Positions 7,930 through 16,319 are shown, counted from the first letter of the stretch. The stretch: DNA of 64,000 nt from Bacteroides stercorirosoris (GCF_900142015.1 NZ_FQZN01000021.1:47868-111867); one strand, 5' to 3'. The notes: generated by a model not told the origin, from the sequence alone. Translations and numbers: made by a program.

Positions 7930-9202
7930 CCTGATCCTCTGCGATATTCTTGAGAAATGGCTGCTGAAAGCCGGTTATGGAGTATTGACGGCCACGGACG
8001 AGCCTTCGGCACGCCGAAAAATCAAAGGGAACGACGTGGCGCTGGTGCTGACGGATGTCCGCCTCCCCGAAGGGGATGGCATCAGCCTGCTGGAATGGAG
8101 CGTGTCCCAAGGGTTACACATCCCTTTTGTGGTGATGACCGAATATGCCTCCATTGCGGATGCGGTGCGTGCCGTCAAATTGGGTGCGAAAGACTACTTG
8201 CCCAAGCCTGTCCATGAGGAACAACTGATGGAACTGTTACGGGGATTGGTCGGCCTGCCAGTTTCCGTTCCCCCGAGGAAATCATTCATGAAAAGGTTTA
8301 GCGTGGCGGTCCGGGAGACCGAACGGATAGCTTGTCGTGTGGCTCCCCTGGATTGTTCCGTCATGATCCTTGGACCGAATGGTAGCGGAAAAGAATCTGT
8401 CGCGCAGCTGATCCAACGGCATAGCGGACGTAAGGACAAGCCTTTTGTGGCGGTGAACTGCGGTTGTATCCGGGGGGAACTCGCCGCATCGGAGTTTTTC
8501 GGTCACGTGCAGGGGGCGTTTACCGACGCGAAAAAGGATACCGCCGGCTATTTTGAGGCGGCCCGGGGCGGTACGCTCTTTCTTGACGAGATCGGAAACA
8601 TGCCTCCTGAAATGCAGACACTGCTACTCAGGGTATTGCAGGAAAGAGTGTATTGTCCGGTGGGCAGCCGCAAAGAACTTGAAGCCGATGTACGGATATT
8701 GTCGGCCACCAACGAGGATATGGAGCGTGCCATACGGGAGGGGCGTTTCCGGGAGGATCTGTACTACCGTCTCGCCGAGTTTGAGATATGCCAGCCCTCC
8801 CTCTCCGAATGTCCGGAGGATATATTGCCGTTGGCGGATTTCTTCCGTAAGCGACATTCAGAAGAGATACGTGTGGAAACCTCCGGTTTTACCGAACAAG
8901 CCAGAATCTCCATGCTTTCCCACTCATGGCCGGGCAATGTACGTGAACTCGGTAACCGGGTAAGGCGTGCCGTATTGCTGGCGGAATCCCCCTCGTTAAC
9001 CCACAGAGATTTGGGTCTTGAGGCGGCCGTTTGTAAAACAGGTGGAAAATGCAAGAAAGGCTTGATGGAAGAAGCGGAAGAGAAAGAACGAATAAGGAAG
9101 ATCCTGGAAGAATGTGGAGGTAAGATCAGCCGTGCGGCAAAAATGCTGGGGATGAGCCGTCCGACACTATACAAGAAAATGGAAATGTATGGATTGAGAT
9201 AG
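7898..9202 (+). CDS. Sigma-54-dependent response regulator, NtrC family (RteB-like)
   Basis: A 434-residue regulator in the standard order of receiver, AAA+ and Fis-type helix-turn-helix. The receiver has its phosphorylated aspartate near 53 (VLTDVRLPEGDG). The AAA+ domain has Walker A GPNGSGKES near 158-166, the sigma-54 contact motif GAFTDA near 205 and Walker B TLFLDEIG. The HTH is KISRAAKMLGMSRPTLYKKM at the C-terminus. It would activate sigma-54 promoters when phosphorylated by the overlapping kinase. An ATG nine bases upstream (7889) is also possible; both starts lie inside the kinase gene. In CTnDOT, RteB turns on the excision and transfer cascade; the same role is inferred here from position. 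A separate rteC was not seen. Confidence 0.88.
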   Translation: MKKTLLVVEDNLILCDILEKWLLKAGYGVLTATDEPSARRKIKGNDVALVLTDVRLPEGDGISLLEWSVSQGLHIPFVVMTEYASIADAVRAVKLGAKDYLPKPVHEEQLMELLRGLVGLPVSVPPRKSFMKRFSVAVRETERIACRVAPLDCSVMILGPNGSGKESVAQLIQRHSGRKDKPFVAVNCGCIRGELAASEFFGHVQGAFTDAKKDTAGYFEAARGGTLFLDEIGNMPPEMQTLLLRVLQERVYCPVGSRKELEADVRILSATNEDMERAIREGRFREDLYYRLAEFEICQPSLSECPEDILPLADFFRKRHSEEIRVETSGFTEQARISMLSHSWPGNVRELGNRVRRAVLLAESPSLTHRDLGLEAAVCKTGGKCKKGLMEEAEEKERIRKILEECGGKISRAAKMLGMSRPTLYKKMEMYGLR

Positions 9203-9515
9203 AATTTTCATATGTTTCGTTCATATATAAGCCGGCAGATTCCGTTGGAGAAAGTTTTGCGGCCAGGAAGTTTCCAGCGGGCAGGCTGGAATTCTTCCGT
9301 CAGGGGGGATTCCGCCACCATAAGAAAGGGGTAGCGGATAAAGTACCGTCTCGTCCACCAGATTATACCGGAAAAGTCCATCGGCATATTCCGCGCTACC
9401 TCCATCTCCTACTCCTGCCAGATAAATGCAATCCTTGTCGTGCTTTTACCTTACATTCGGCAAGGGACATTCAGTAAATCCTATAAAATTAGTCAACTGA
9501 TTCATACTTACAGTA

Positions 9516-9545
9516 TTGTGAATTAGTTGTTTTTTTGTATCTTTC
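9516..9545 (+). promoter_or_regulatory. Promoter-like pair, Bacteroides type
   Basis: TTGT at 9516-9519 and TATCTTTC at 9538-9545, separated by 18 bases, are close to the Bacteroides consensus TTTG / TAnnTTTG. It would drive rightward transcription through the inverted repeat and the tiny frame at 9607, against the mob operon. Confidence 0.35.
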
Positions 9546-9595
9546 GATATTCCCCCGCAAATAAGGTTTGACAGCCAAAACGGGGGGGGAATATC
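9546..9595. repeat. Inverted repeat with G8 run
   Basis: GATATTCCCCC (9546-9556) and its exact complement GGGGGAATATC (9585-9595) flank a 28-base spacer. The right arm is part of a run of eight G (9582-9589). It could be a hairpin in a leader RNA, a protein site, or the end of a lost insertion element. Confidence 0.5.
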
Positions 9596-9606
9596 CAAAC
9601 TAAGAT

Positions 9607-9696
9607 ATGGCGAGGATACAAAATATTTCAGAGATTCATCCTACTTTGGGATTTACAGAATTCGAATTTCTTCAATTACCCATGCACTTGTCATGA
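9607..9696 (+). CDS. Very short frame, possible truncated gene remnant
   Basis: A 29-codon frame beginning MARIQNISEIHPTLGF follows a promoter-like site and overlaps the last bases of the coupling protein gene on the other strand. The peptide looks like the ordered start of a longer protein that has been cut off, perhaps a transposase, but I do not recognise the family. It may equally be a chance frame. Confidence 0.2.
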   Translation: MARIQNISEIHPTLGFTEFEFLQLPMHLS

Positions 9697-11727
9697 TTTG
9701 TCGGGTTCCTTTCCTTTTTCGCTTTCCAGACCCAGTCGTTTACGGAGTTCCGGGTCATTTTTGATGCGCCGCATCTCCTCATTGATAATAGCCTGTGCGT
9801 CCGCCTTGATCTGGTCGTAATTGCGTTGTATCTGTTGCATCATGATGTCGTTACCGTTCCTGTCCTTGAAGTCGTTGATGACCGGGACTCTCTGATAAGC
9901 CTTTTCTTCCGCGCTGATCCTGGCATGGTCTACGACGATTTCGGCATGAAATATTTTCTGTTCTATCCTCTCATCGAAATTATCCGCCACAGCTCCGACA
10001 AACGTGCCTTGCGAGAGGTTGGCAATCTTGGATGCCGGAATAAGCGAGTCAAGCTGTGTGTTGATGGAGGTGGATACGTCCTGACGGTTGATGGAAACGG
10101 ACTGACGCTGTTGGAGCACTTTGCCGAAGCGCTCTGAAAGCGTTTTTGCGGTTTCCCCGACTACCTGTCCGCTGAAAATATTCCCCACCGTGTTCTGGAT
10201 GACCTTGGATTCCTTTTCACCGTAATCGCGTGTCAGCTGGCTGAAATCCTGAAAACCCAGAAGCACGCCCACCTTGTTGCTTCTCGCCGTCGCGATTAGG
10301 TTGTCAAGCCCACGGAAATAGATGGTGGGAAGCTCGTCGATGATGACGGCGCATTTAAGCTGTCTTTTCTTGTTGATAAGCTTGACGATACGGGAATTGT
10401 ATAATCCGAGCGCTGCCGAATAAATGTTCTGCCTGTCCGGATTGTTGCCCACACAGAGCAGTTTGGGTTCTTTCGGATTGTTGATATCCAATGAGAAATC
10501 ATTACCGGTCATCACCCAGTAGAGTTGTGGGGAGATCATGCGCGTAAGGGGTATTTTTGCCGAGGCTATCTGGCCCTGGAGCTGGTCCTGGGCATTTCCT
10601 TTCCATGCGTCCATGAAGGGGGAAAGATAGTTTTCCAGCTCCGGATAAGAGGTCAGGATGGTGAACAGATCCGAGTAGGGCTTGTTGAGCAGTTCCACCG
10701 CGTGGGGAAACGTACAGTAAATGCCGTTCTTGTAAATCTTTAAATACCAGATTATTGCCGCGAGCAGAATGATGGGGGACTCCACGAAGAAGTCCCCCTG
10801 TTTTTCGATCCAGGTGCGGTTGAGGTTGAGCATTATCGTATAGCTCGCCTCATACGCGTCGGATATGTCCGTCATGAATTCCGGATTGATGGGATTGCAA
10901 CGGTGCGACCTGCGTGGATCATCGAAATTGATGACATAGAACCGGGGCTTGACCTCGTATTTGTCCATATTCTTCAATAACGAGTTATAGGCGATGGTGG
11001 ACAGGTCGTCAAACTTGTAATCGTAGATGTAGATCGCGAAGCCCTTGGCGATAAGCTGGCGGATGTAGCTGTTGACTATCGCGTAGGACTTGCCGCTGCC
11101 CGGCGTCCCGATAACCATGCAGGCTCGAAAAATATTGACTATGTTGGCAAATCCATTATGCCACCGCCTGTTATAATAAAATCTTGTAGGGAGATTCACC
11201 GAATACTCGTTCTCGATCAGACGGGTTTCCTGCATGAAACTCTCGTTCTCCATGTTGAAGACGTCCTCCATGAGGTTGTGCTTATGGAGCCGGCTCATCC
11301 ACAGACCCGCCATCAACAGGCCAAGATAACCCGCGGTAAGCGTGCAGATATACAATATGGAGCCCACCGTGTGTGGCAAAGATAGCTCAAGCAGCCACCA
11401 GTTCAGAAAAAACAGCACGCTTCCAGCCACCAGGGCCGTATAGATCTTGTGCCAGGTGATTTTTTCCCCTTTGATCCCATGCGTGCCCAGACAGGAGGTG
11501 GCCAGCAAAAGCACCGCCAGCAGCTTGGTCCAGAGGATACAGTTGAAAACACCGGTCGTGTTGTTGAAGTTTACCAGAATCCGGTCTATCACCTCAAGGT
11601 TCAGATGCCATGCGGTGATACTTGGATAGCAGTACACATAAACGTGTACCACCAAAAGAAAAATACTCACGGCCCTGCCGAACTCCATTATCTTGGCGAG
11701 AGCCCTCAAATCGTCTTCCTGTTGCAT
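9691..11727 (-). CDS. mobC: Type IV coupling protein (MobC / TraG-VirD4 family)
   Basis: A 678-residue membrane ATPase that links the relaxase-DNA complex to the conjugation channel. Several hydrophobic segments fill residues about 15-145. Walker A GTPGSGKS is at 207-214, with the usual YDYKFDDLS after it, and Walker B is VIIDELPT. The arginine/glutamine motif TARSNKVGVLLGFQDFSQL is the conserved sensor region. The C-terminal tail is charged. It is the third gene of the mobA-mobB-mobC operon, starting about 35 bases after mobB. Length and order match the Bacteroidetes conjugative transposon type. Confidence 0.92.
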   Translation of the reverse strand: MQQEDDLRALAKIMEFGRAVSIFLLVVHVYVYCYPSITAWHLNLEVIDRILVNFNNTTGVFNCILWTKLLAVLLLATSCLGTHGIKGEKITWHKIYTALVAGSVLFFLNWWLLELSLPHTVGSILYICTLTAGYLGLLMAGLWMSRLHKHNLMEDVFNMENESFMQETRLIENEYSVNLPTRFYYNRRWHNGFANIVNIFRACMVIGTPGSGKSYAIVNSYIRQLIAKGFAIYIYDYKFDDLSTIAYNSLLKNMDKYEVKPRFYVINFDDPRRSHRCNPINPEFMTDISDAYEASYTIMLNLNRTWIEKQGDFFVESPIILLAAIIWYLKIYKNGIYCTFPHAVELLNKPYSDLFTILTSYPELENYLSPFMDAWKGNAQDQLQGQIASAKIPLTRMISPQLYWVMTGNDFSLDINNPKEPKLLCVGNNPDRQNIYSAALGLYNSRIVKLINKKRQLKCAVIIDELPTIYFRGLDNLIATARSNKVGVLLGFQDFSQLTRDYGEKESKVIQNTVGNIFSGQVVGETAKTLSERFGKVLQQRQSVSINRQDVSTSINTQLDSLIPASKIANLSQGTFVGAVADNFDERIEQKIFHAEIVVDHARISAEEKAYQRVPVINDFKDRNGNDIMMQQIQRNYDQIKADAQAIINEEMRRIKNDPELRKRLGLESEKGKEPDKS

Positions 11728-11763
11728 AAAAATTGTGGATAAACGGGTTGATACTTGTTTTGT

Positions 11764-13020
11764 CTAAATGCCACGTGACTTACGCCCGGCTTTCTTCTTT
11801 TTCTTCATGCGGCGTGCGAAAGCCTCCTCCTCGTAATCCCGCAGATTGGTTTCCATGGAAAGGATACCCGCTGCCAGTTCGAGCGCACTTTCCTGTCCGT
11901 CCTTGTAACGATGATGCCGCCAGAGCTCCGCGGCGGTATGTCCGTCCCGTTCATTTGCGGATATGCCCTCCAACCATTTGAAATAGTCGTTGAACGCATT
12001 TGCGGAAAACTCCTTGCCCATGCGTGAGCCGTTGAACACCTCCCGGCGGTTGTGGTCAATGAAGGTGACACCGTAGATACGTCCCCGCTCATTCTCACGG
12101 AAGACCACATCGATACGGTTTTGCCCGAGCAGTTCCACAAACCGTTTCCGTGAATCCGCCAGCCGCAAGGCACGGGCGATGTCCCCCTGTATGGACGGTG
12201 CCCGTTTCCCTTCCTTGAGGGCTTTCAGGTTCATCAGCATCCGCTTTTCCAACTGTTCATTTCCGAAGCGTTTCCCAAATCGGGAACTCTTGAACGGCGG
12301 ACTGACCACCCTGCCGGTATCATCCGTGGCCGAATAGACAATGCCGGTGTATGATACACCATTGTATTCTCCCCTGACCTGTTTCGCCTCGATGTTGAGC
12401 GTGGACAGTAGCGCGCTATATTCCCCGAAGGTCTGGAAACGGTAGCTTTCCAGCACGGCCTTAAGGGTATTGCCTACCTGATGGCGGACATCTCCCAAGG
12501 AGGCGTCCACCTTCCTTAGTTCCGCTTTCGGATTCCGCCTTTCCACATCCGCTCCGTTCCGCAGGCCGAAATCCGCTTCCAGTTCCCGGCAGGCGGTCAT
12601 GGAACGCCGGTGCTCGTAGGCATCGCTGATCTTTTTCCCCTGTTCATCCACACATACACTGACGATATGGATGTGGGTATTGTGTGTATCGGCATGTTTG
12701 TAGGTGATGTAAGGCTGGTTCCCATACCCCATCTTCCGCATATAACGCTCCGCCAGTTCTGCCAGCCGCCCGTCAGTCAGCTGGTCTTCCGGTGCCGGTG
12801 AGAGGGAGATGTGCAGGACGGGCTTCTCCGTGTTGCGGTTTGCCAGCAGGTAGTTCTCGAAAGAGAGCAATGCCATGCGTATGTCCCCGCTCGGCAACCC
12901 CAGCCGGTCGGAGATCATACGGCTGCCGGAAAGGATCTCAGCCGTACCAGCCGCTACCTTGTCGTAGTTATAGGCAAGCACCCCGTAAAGACTCATGCCA
13001 TGACTTATTTTTGCAACCAT
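11764..13020 (-). CDS. mobB: Relaxase / mobilization nuclease (MobB)
   Basis: This 418-residue relaxase would nick oriT and carry the transferred strand. The metal-binding triad is His113, His116 and His118 in the phrase THNTHIHIVSV. Upstream, YMRKMGY near residues 93-99 offers candidate catalytic tyrosines. Residues from about 160 onward are basic and rich in arginine, as expected for DNA contact, and the C-terminus is a lysine cluster. It overlaps mobA by 16 bases, so the two are coupled. The gene order mobA-mobB-mobC is that of Bacteroides conjugative elements. Confidence 0.9.
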   Translation of the reverse strand: MVAKISHGMSLYGVLAYNYDKVAAGTAEILSGSRMISDRLGLPSGDIRMALLSFENYLLANRNTEKPVLHISLSPAPEDQLTDGRLAELAERYMRKMGYGNQPYITYKHADTHNTHIHIVSVCVDEQGKKISDAYEHRRSMTACRELEADFGLRNGADVERRNPKAELRKVDASLGDVRHQVGNTLKAVLESYRFQTFGEYSALLSTLNIEAKQVRGEYNGVSYTGIVYSATDDTGRVVSPPFKSSRFGKRFGNEQLEKRMLMNLKALKEGKRAPSIQGDIARALRLADSRKRFVELLGQNRIDVVFRENERGRIYGVTFIDHNRREVFNGSRMGKEFSANAFNDYFKWLEGISANERDGHTAAELWRHHRYKDGQESALELAAGILSMETNLRDYEEEAFARRMKKKKKAGRKSRGI

Positions 13021-13427
13021 TTCCGCTCGTATTCCTGGGTTAGCGCCATGACCTTTTTACAGACGAGCATCAGCTCGAGGCTCAACCTTTCCAGTTTATA
13101 GAGCAATGCCCTCGCCCGTTTCTCCCCGAAATTGTTCTTCAAGGCACGTACCACCTGGTTGTAGTTATTGCCGACAGCCTGGAACTGTTTGTGGAATTCT
13201 GTCAGCCTGATGTAATAGTCCATCGTCGCCTTGTCTATTTTCACGACCTTTATCTGTCCCGAGAAGATGGATTTCTTGATGAACAGCGTGAGGTTGCCGA
13301 CTCCCGAATCCGCCAGCAACTTTTCAAATCTTGTGTTCTCCTCGGCGTTCAGGCGGAAACTGTACTTGCGGTCCGCCGGATCACTTTTGGGCTTTCTGCC
13401 CGTCCTTGTCCCTGTTGTTCTCTCCAT
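13005..13427 (-). CDS. mobA: Mobilization accessory protein (MobA), oriT-binding
   Basis: A 140-residue basic protein. Residues 1-55 (TGRKPKSDPADRKYSFRLN, then AEENTRFEKLLADSGV) read as a ribbon-helix-helix DNA-binding fold, and the second half, with VGNNYNQVVRALKNNFG, matches the MobC/BfmA-type relaxosome family that helps the relaxase melt oriT. The start at 13427 gives the family's usual length; an upstream extension to 13619 would run through the hairpin region and is rejected. The oriT-like hairpins lie directly upstream, so the protein may also repress its own operon. Confidence 0.85.
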   Translation of the reverse strand: MERTTGTRTGRKPKSDPADRKYSFRLNAEENTRFEKLLADSGVGNLTLFIKKSIFSGQIKVVKIDKATMDYYIRLTEFHKQFQAVGNNYNQVVRALKNNFGEKRARALLYKLERLSLELMLVCKKVMALTQEYERKWLQK

Positions 13428-13640
13428 ACACATGAGATTTTTGGTTTGTACTTTTTTTCTCTTCCGGAATCCGCGACTTTGGAGCGGATTCCCCCGCCCC
13501 TCTGGGCGGGCAAGTTGGTTCTTGTCGGACAAAAGACTTTTTGTCGGACAAGGACACAACTTGCTCTGTTCGCTTGAACAGAGAATCCTCCTATGGTCGG
13601 ATTGCCGCGCGACGTTCACGGTGTGCTGTGGTCCGGCGAA
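13428..13640. other. Probable oriT / mob promoter region with hairpins
   Basis: Four inverted repeats cluster just upstream of mobA: GGAATCCGC/GCGGATTCC (13466-13492), CCCGCCC/GGGCGGG (13493-13510), two copies of the palindrome TTGTCGGACAA (13522-13532 and 13541-13551), and CTCTGTTC/GAACAGAG (13564-13583). Position next to mobA and such clustering are typical of a transfer origin. The nick site was not identified. Confidence 0.55.
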
Positions 13641-13715
13641 GTCAGTTCCTTTCCATTGTCTGATTCCGATTTTGCAAAATTAGACAGTGATAACCGATTG
13701 GTAAACAGCGTTTGA

Positions 13716-13755
13716 TATGACATTTGATGACATCTGACGACATCTGATGTCAGGT
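13716..13755. repeat. Four tandem 10-bp repeats, copy 1 (operator-like)
   Basis: Four 10-base units in exact helical phase with consensus GATGACATCT. Units two and three match it at 10 and 9 of 10 positions; units one and four are weaker. Each unit core, GATGNCATC, is itself palindromic. The same arrangement recurs at 16205-16244 before the traE operon. It is probably a binding site for one regulator of transfer genes. Confidence 0.65.
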
Positions 13756-13800
13756 AGGGGAAATGTTGGCGGAAGTTTCAAGAATAGCCGCTACTTTTGG

Positions 13801-14130
13801 CACAGTGCATGAGGGCATACATTGGAACATTGTCCTGTAAGATGTATTGCTTGCCTGCCACAGGTGGTGCATGACGCGAATGCGGTATCATCCATGTATG
13901 CGCAATGCCATATATGCCGCATGGCAGTCCTGCATGACGGAACACATTGCATCCGTGCAATGCAGTATGGGGTACATTGAGCTCCATATTACATGAATGC
14001 AATGCACCTTATACGGCAACACCCTCCGGCAACCGGCATTACACTGATGCAATATGGTATGCAATGTATTCATGCAAACAGGCAAGCAATGTGTCATTGC
14101 CATATACCAACGGATGCATTGCCGTGTGAT
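13801..14130. repeat. Degenerate ATTGC/GCAAT-GCATG repeat array upstream of the ParA-like gene
   Basis: About 330 non-coding bases hold at least a dozen ATTG/CAAT cores, most within GCAATG or CATTGC, plus many GCAT/ATGC words, on both strands. Random sequence of this length would hold two or three of the tetramer. The best block is GATGCAATATGGTATGCAAT at 14046. The array ends about 30 bases before traA. It may be a centromere-like or operator site for TraA or TraB. Confidence 0.6.
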
Positions 14131-14153
14131 GAAACGAAAAAATCCAGACAGAT

Positions 14154-14948
14154 ATGAAACAAGTTATACACTCTAAATTCAAGCCTATGAAGAGAGAACC
14201 TTTATTTGTCGCTTTGAGCAACCAGAAAGGCGGTGTGGGAAAATCCACGTTCACCGTGTTGCTCGCCAGTTATTTCCATTACCTGAACGGATATAACGTA
14301 CTTGTGGTGGATTGTGATTATCCACAGCACAGCATCAGTGCCATGCGGGACTGGGAAGTGGGGAACATTGAAAAGAACGTGCATCTGCAAAACTTGCTGG
14401 TGGAACAGTTCGGAACAAGCGGCAGGAAAGCCTACAGCATCCTGAACTCCACCCCGGAGGAAGCCAGGGAGACGGCCGGCCTCTTTCTCGAAAAGTCGGA
14501 GCTGGATTATGACCTTGTCCTTTTTGACCTCCCCGGTACCGTGAATGTGCCCGGTGTCTTCCAATCCGTGATCAATATGGACTATGTATTCACTCCGATT
14601 ACACAGGAAAGGATGGTAATGCGGAGCAGCATGTCTTTTGTCCTTGCCATCAGGGAATACATGCACCGGCATGCGGACGTACCCTTGCGTGGCATCCATA
14701 TGTTCTGGAACCGGATGGACAAACGGGTGTCCAAAGGCCTGTATAACGGCTATACCGAAATTTTCCGCTCTCTGAAACTACCGGTGCTGGAGACCGTCAT
14801 TCCCAGTGCGGAACGCTACAACAAAGATTCCGGGATGAAGGGGCCTCTGTTCCGCAGCACCTTGTTCCCTCCATCTTCCTCCGCACTGAAAGGCAGCAAC
14901 CTGGACTTGCTAGTATCGGAGATGGAAACCATACTGAAACTTAAATAG
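14154..14948 (+). CDS. traA: ParA-like ATPase TraA
   Basis: A 264-residue P-loop ATPase of the ParA/MinD family with the deviant Walker A KGGVGKST (25-32), Walker A' VVDCDYPQHS and Walker B LVLFDLPG. Family members segregate or position DNA or protein cargo by ATP-dependent nucleoid binding. In Bacteroides conjugative elements this gene is traA and heads the transfer region. An ATG at 14187 (MKREP) is an alternative start and would put the P-loop closer to the N-terminus. The repeat array directly upstream could be its partner's DNA target, and the next gene would be the partner. Confidence 0.85.
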   Translation: MKQVIHSKFKPMKREPLFVALSNQKGGVGKSTFTVLLASYFHYLNGYNVLVVDCDYPQHSISAMRDWEVGNIEKNVHLQNLLVEQFGTSGRKAYSILNSTPEEARETAGLFLEKSELDYDLVLFDLPGTVNVPGVFQSVINMDYVFTPITQERMVMRSSMSFVLAIREYMHRHADVPLRGIHMFWNRMDKRVSKGLYNGYTEIFRSLKLPVLETVIPSAERYNKDSGMKGPLFRSTLFPPSSSALKGSNLDLLVSEMETILKLK

Positions 14949-14956
14949 ATAATATT

Positions 14957-15406
14957 ATGACTACCAAGAGAAGAATGGATTACCGGGTGGACGAGGATGC
15001 CTTGAAGCGCATGATGGCAGGGGATGTCACGGCATTGGAGGAAACAGTTCCACCGGCTGGGGCTTTGGAAAAAGAGGCCGTCCCTTTCCGGGAGACGCAA
15101 GATAAAAAGGCTTCTGTCAGTCCTTCTAAAAAGCAAACGAGGAAATTTCCGGATGAAGTAACCGGTACCAATGAATACCGGCTACGTTTTCTGGAAGCAA
15201 AGCTGGCGGGTACAAGAAGGCAGACCTATGTTAACGATACATTATACAGGACTGTTGCCAAAGTATTGCCGGTCATTGCTCCGGATATGTCCGTCCCGAT
15301 GTTTTTAAACAGTGTCCTGTCAGACCATCTGGAAAGGTATCAGGACATCATCAACGAGATATATAACCAGGAAGCTACACAAAAACCGATAGAATGGAAG
15401 AAATAG
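14957..15406 (+). CDS. traB: Conjugative transposon TraB-like protein (DUF3408 type)
   Basis: A 149-residue protein with a charged, flexible N-terminal half (to about residue 75) and a compact C-terminal half (YVNDTLYRTVAKVLPVI, then MFLNSVLSDHLERY) typical of DUF3408 proteins found after traA. The C-terminal part resembles a ribbon-helix-helix or other small DNA-binding fold. It starts eight bases after traA, so the pair may be a ParA ATPase and its DNA-binding adaptor. The family name is from memory of motif and position. The stop overlaps the start of the next gene by 13 bases. Confidence 0.7.
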   Translation: MTTKRRMDYRVDEDALKRMMAGDVTALEETVPPAGALEKEAVPFRETQDKKASVSPSKKQTRKFPDEVTGTNEYRLRFLEAKLAGTRRQTYVNDTLYRTVAKVLPVIAPDMSVPMFLNSVLSDHLERYQDIINEIYNQEATQKPIEWKK

Positions 15407-16062
15407 TTTATTTATCGATACGGCTCGGCTGTACCGCTTATCTATTATATAAGGTATGGGAGCAGAAGAAGAGAATAGGTAAGATATGTGACCTGCTTTA
15501 TACTCCCCGTAAGAAACCGGAAATGGAGAAGGACCACCACCGGAATCCGGAAAATGCGGCAGATGTGATGGGTGCCACTCGTTTTGTCTATCTGGATGAG
15601 AATGCAGGAAAGACCGTTGCCCCTTACATGAGCCAGCAATTGGAAATGGGAAGCGACCTTATCGGCAAGGATGAGGATATTCCGGAAGATGAAGTGGAAT
15701 GCAAACTGCCTTTGGAGGAGATGAGAATGCTGAAAGACGAACAGGAAAAACTGGACAGCCGTTCTCCCGAGACGGAAGCCATTGTTCCGGCAGTTACTCC
15801 CGCCGACTTGCTCAATGTAGGTGACGTGCTGTTCAATTTGGATGGTGCCGGTTCAGATGAGAACAAATCATACCGGGCCGCCATGACACTGCGTGCCATC
15901 CAGGAAACGGACATGTTCGAGTTGTTCTCCTCCCAGATGGAGAACAAGAAACTGATAGAGGAGCTGATGGAAAAGTATGTGGATGAGGAAGGGAATGCTC
16001 TGCCTTTAAAAAAAGAGAGGAACGTTTCCAAACCTGTCGCAGACTGGAGGAAGCTGGTCTGA
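15394..16062 (+). CDS. TraD-like conjugative transposon protein of unknown function
   Basis: A 222-residue acidic protein. One hydrophobic segment at residues 3-20 (IVYLSIRLGCTAYLLYKVW) could anchor it in the inner membrane; the rest is soluble and rich in Glu. The stretch TPADLLNVGDVLFNLDG and the C-terminal helices look ordered. In CTnDOT-type elements a protein of this kind, sometimes filed as DUF4122, follows traA and traB. Its task is unknown. It ends the first tra transcript: a terminator follows within 60 bases. Confidence 0.6.
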   Translation: MEEIVYLSIRLGCTAYLLYKVWEQKKRIGKICDLLYTPRKKPEMEKDHHRNPENAADVMGATRFVYLDENAGKTVAPYMSQQLEMGSDLIGKDEDIPEDEVECKLPLEEMRMLKDEQEKLDSRSPETEAIVPAVTPADLLNVGDVLFNLDGAGSDENKSYRAAMTLRAIQETDMFELFSSQMENKKLIEELMEKYVDEEGNALPLKKERNVSKPVADWRKLV

Positions 16063-16084
16063 AAAGGCAATATCATGTCCGGAA

Positions 16085-16119
16085 AATCCTGTACGCGTTG
16101 AAGTGTACGGGATTTTTTT
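16085..16119 (+). terminator. Rho-independent terminator after the traA-traB-traD-like transcript
   Basis: A 10-base stem (AATCCTGTAC with GTACGGGATT, one G-T pair) and a 10-base loop are followed by a run of seven T starting within the right arm. It separates the regulatory and partition genes from the channel operon. Confidence 0.85.
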
Positions 16120-16204
16120 ATCATGTGCAACGGGGGTATCCTGAATTTGACCGGCTTTGCCGCCCATATCCTTCTCCATTCACTTTACATAAAGCCGTAC
16201 GATG

Positions 16205-16244
16205 GATGACATTTGATGACATCTGGTGACATATGATGACACCT
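16205..16244. repeat. Four tandem 10-bp repeats, copy 2 (operator-like)
   Basis: Units GATGACATTT, GATGACATCT, GGTGACATAT and GATGACACCT follow one another without gaps. The first 19 bases are almost identical to the copy at 13716-13755. The site lies about 75 bases before the traE start, where an activator of the channel operon would bind. Confidence 0.7.
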
Positions 16245-16319
16245 CTGAATCACAGCGTATTATTCCCTTTTATCTTCGCCGTCGAATTCAAATTTATGTC
16301 TTACCCAAACGATTCGACA

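Larger units (their letters stand above)
9203..9690. other. Intergenic region between RteB-like gene and mob operon
   Basis: About 490 bases between convergent genes. The first 200 bases hold only short unsupported frames on either strand. The second half holds a plus-strand promoter-like pair (9516-9545), an 11-base inverted repeat containing a G8 run (9546-9595) and a 29-codon frame (9607-9696), each listed separately. No RNA gene is evident. Confidence 0.5.

Noticed and set aside
13778..14129. Short frames in the repeat array upstream of traA
   Set aside because: Frames exist on both strands at once and follow the short repeats; none has a plausible composition or start.
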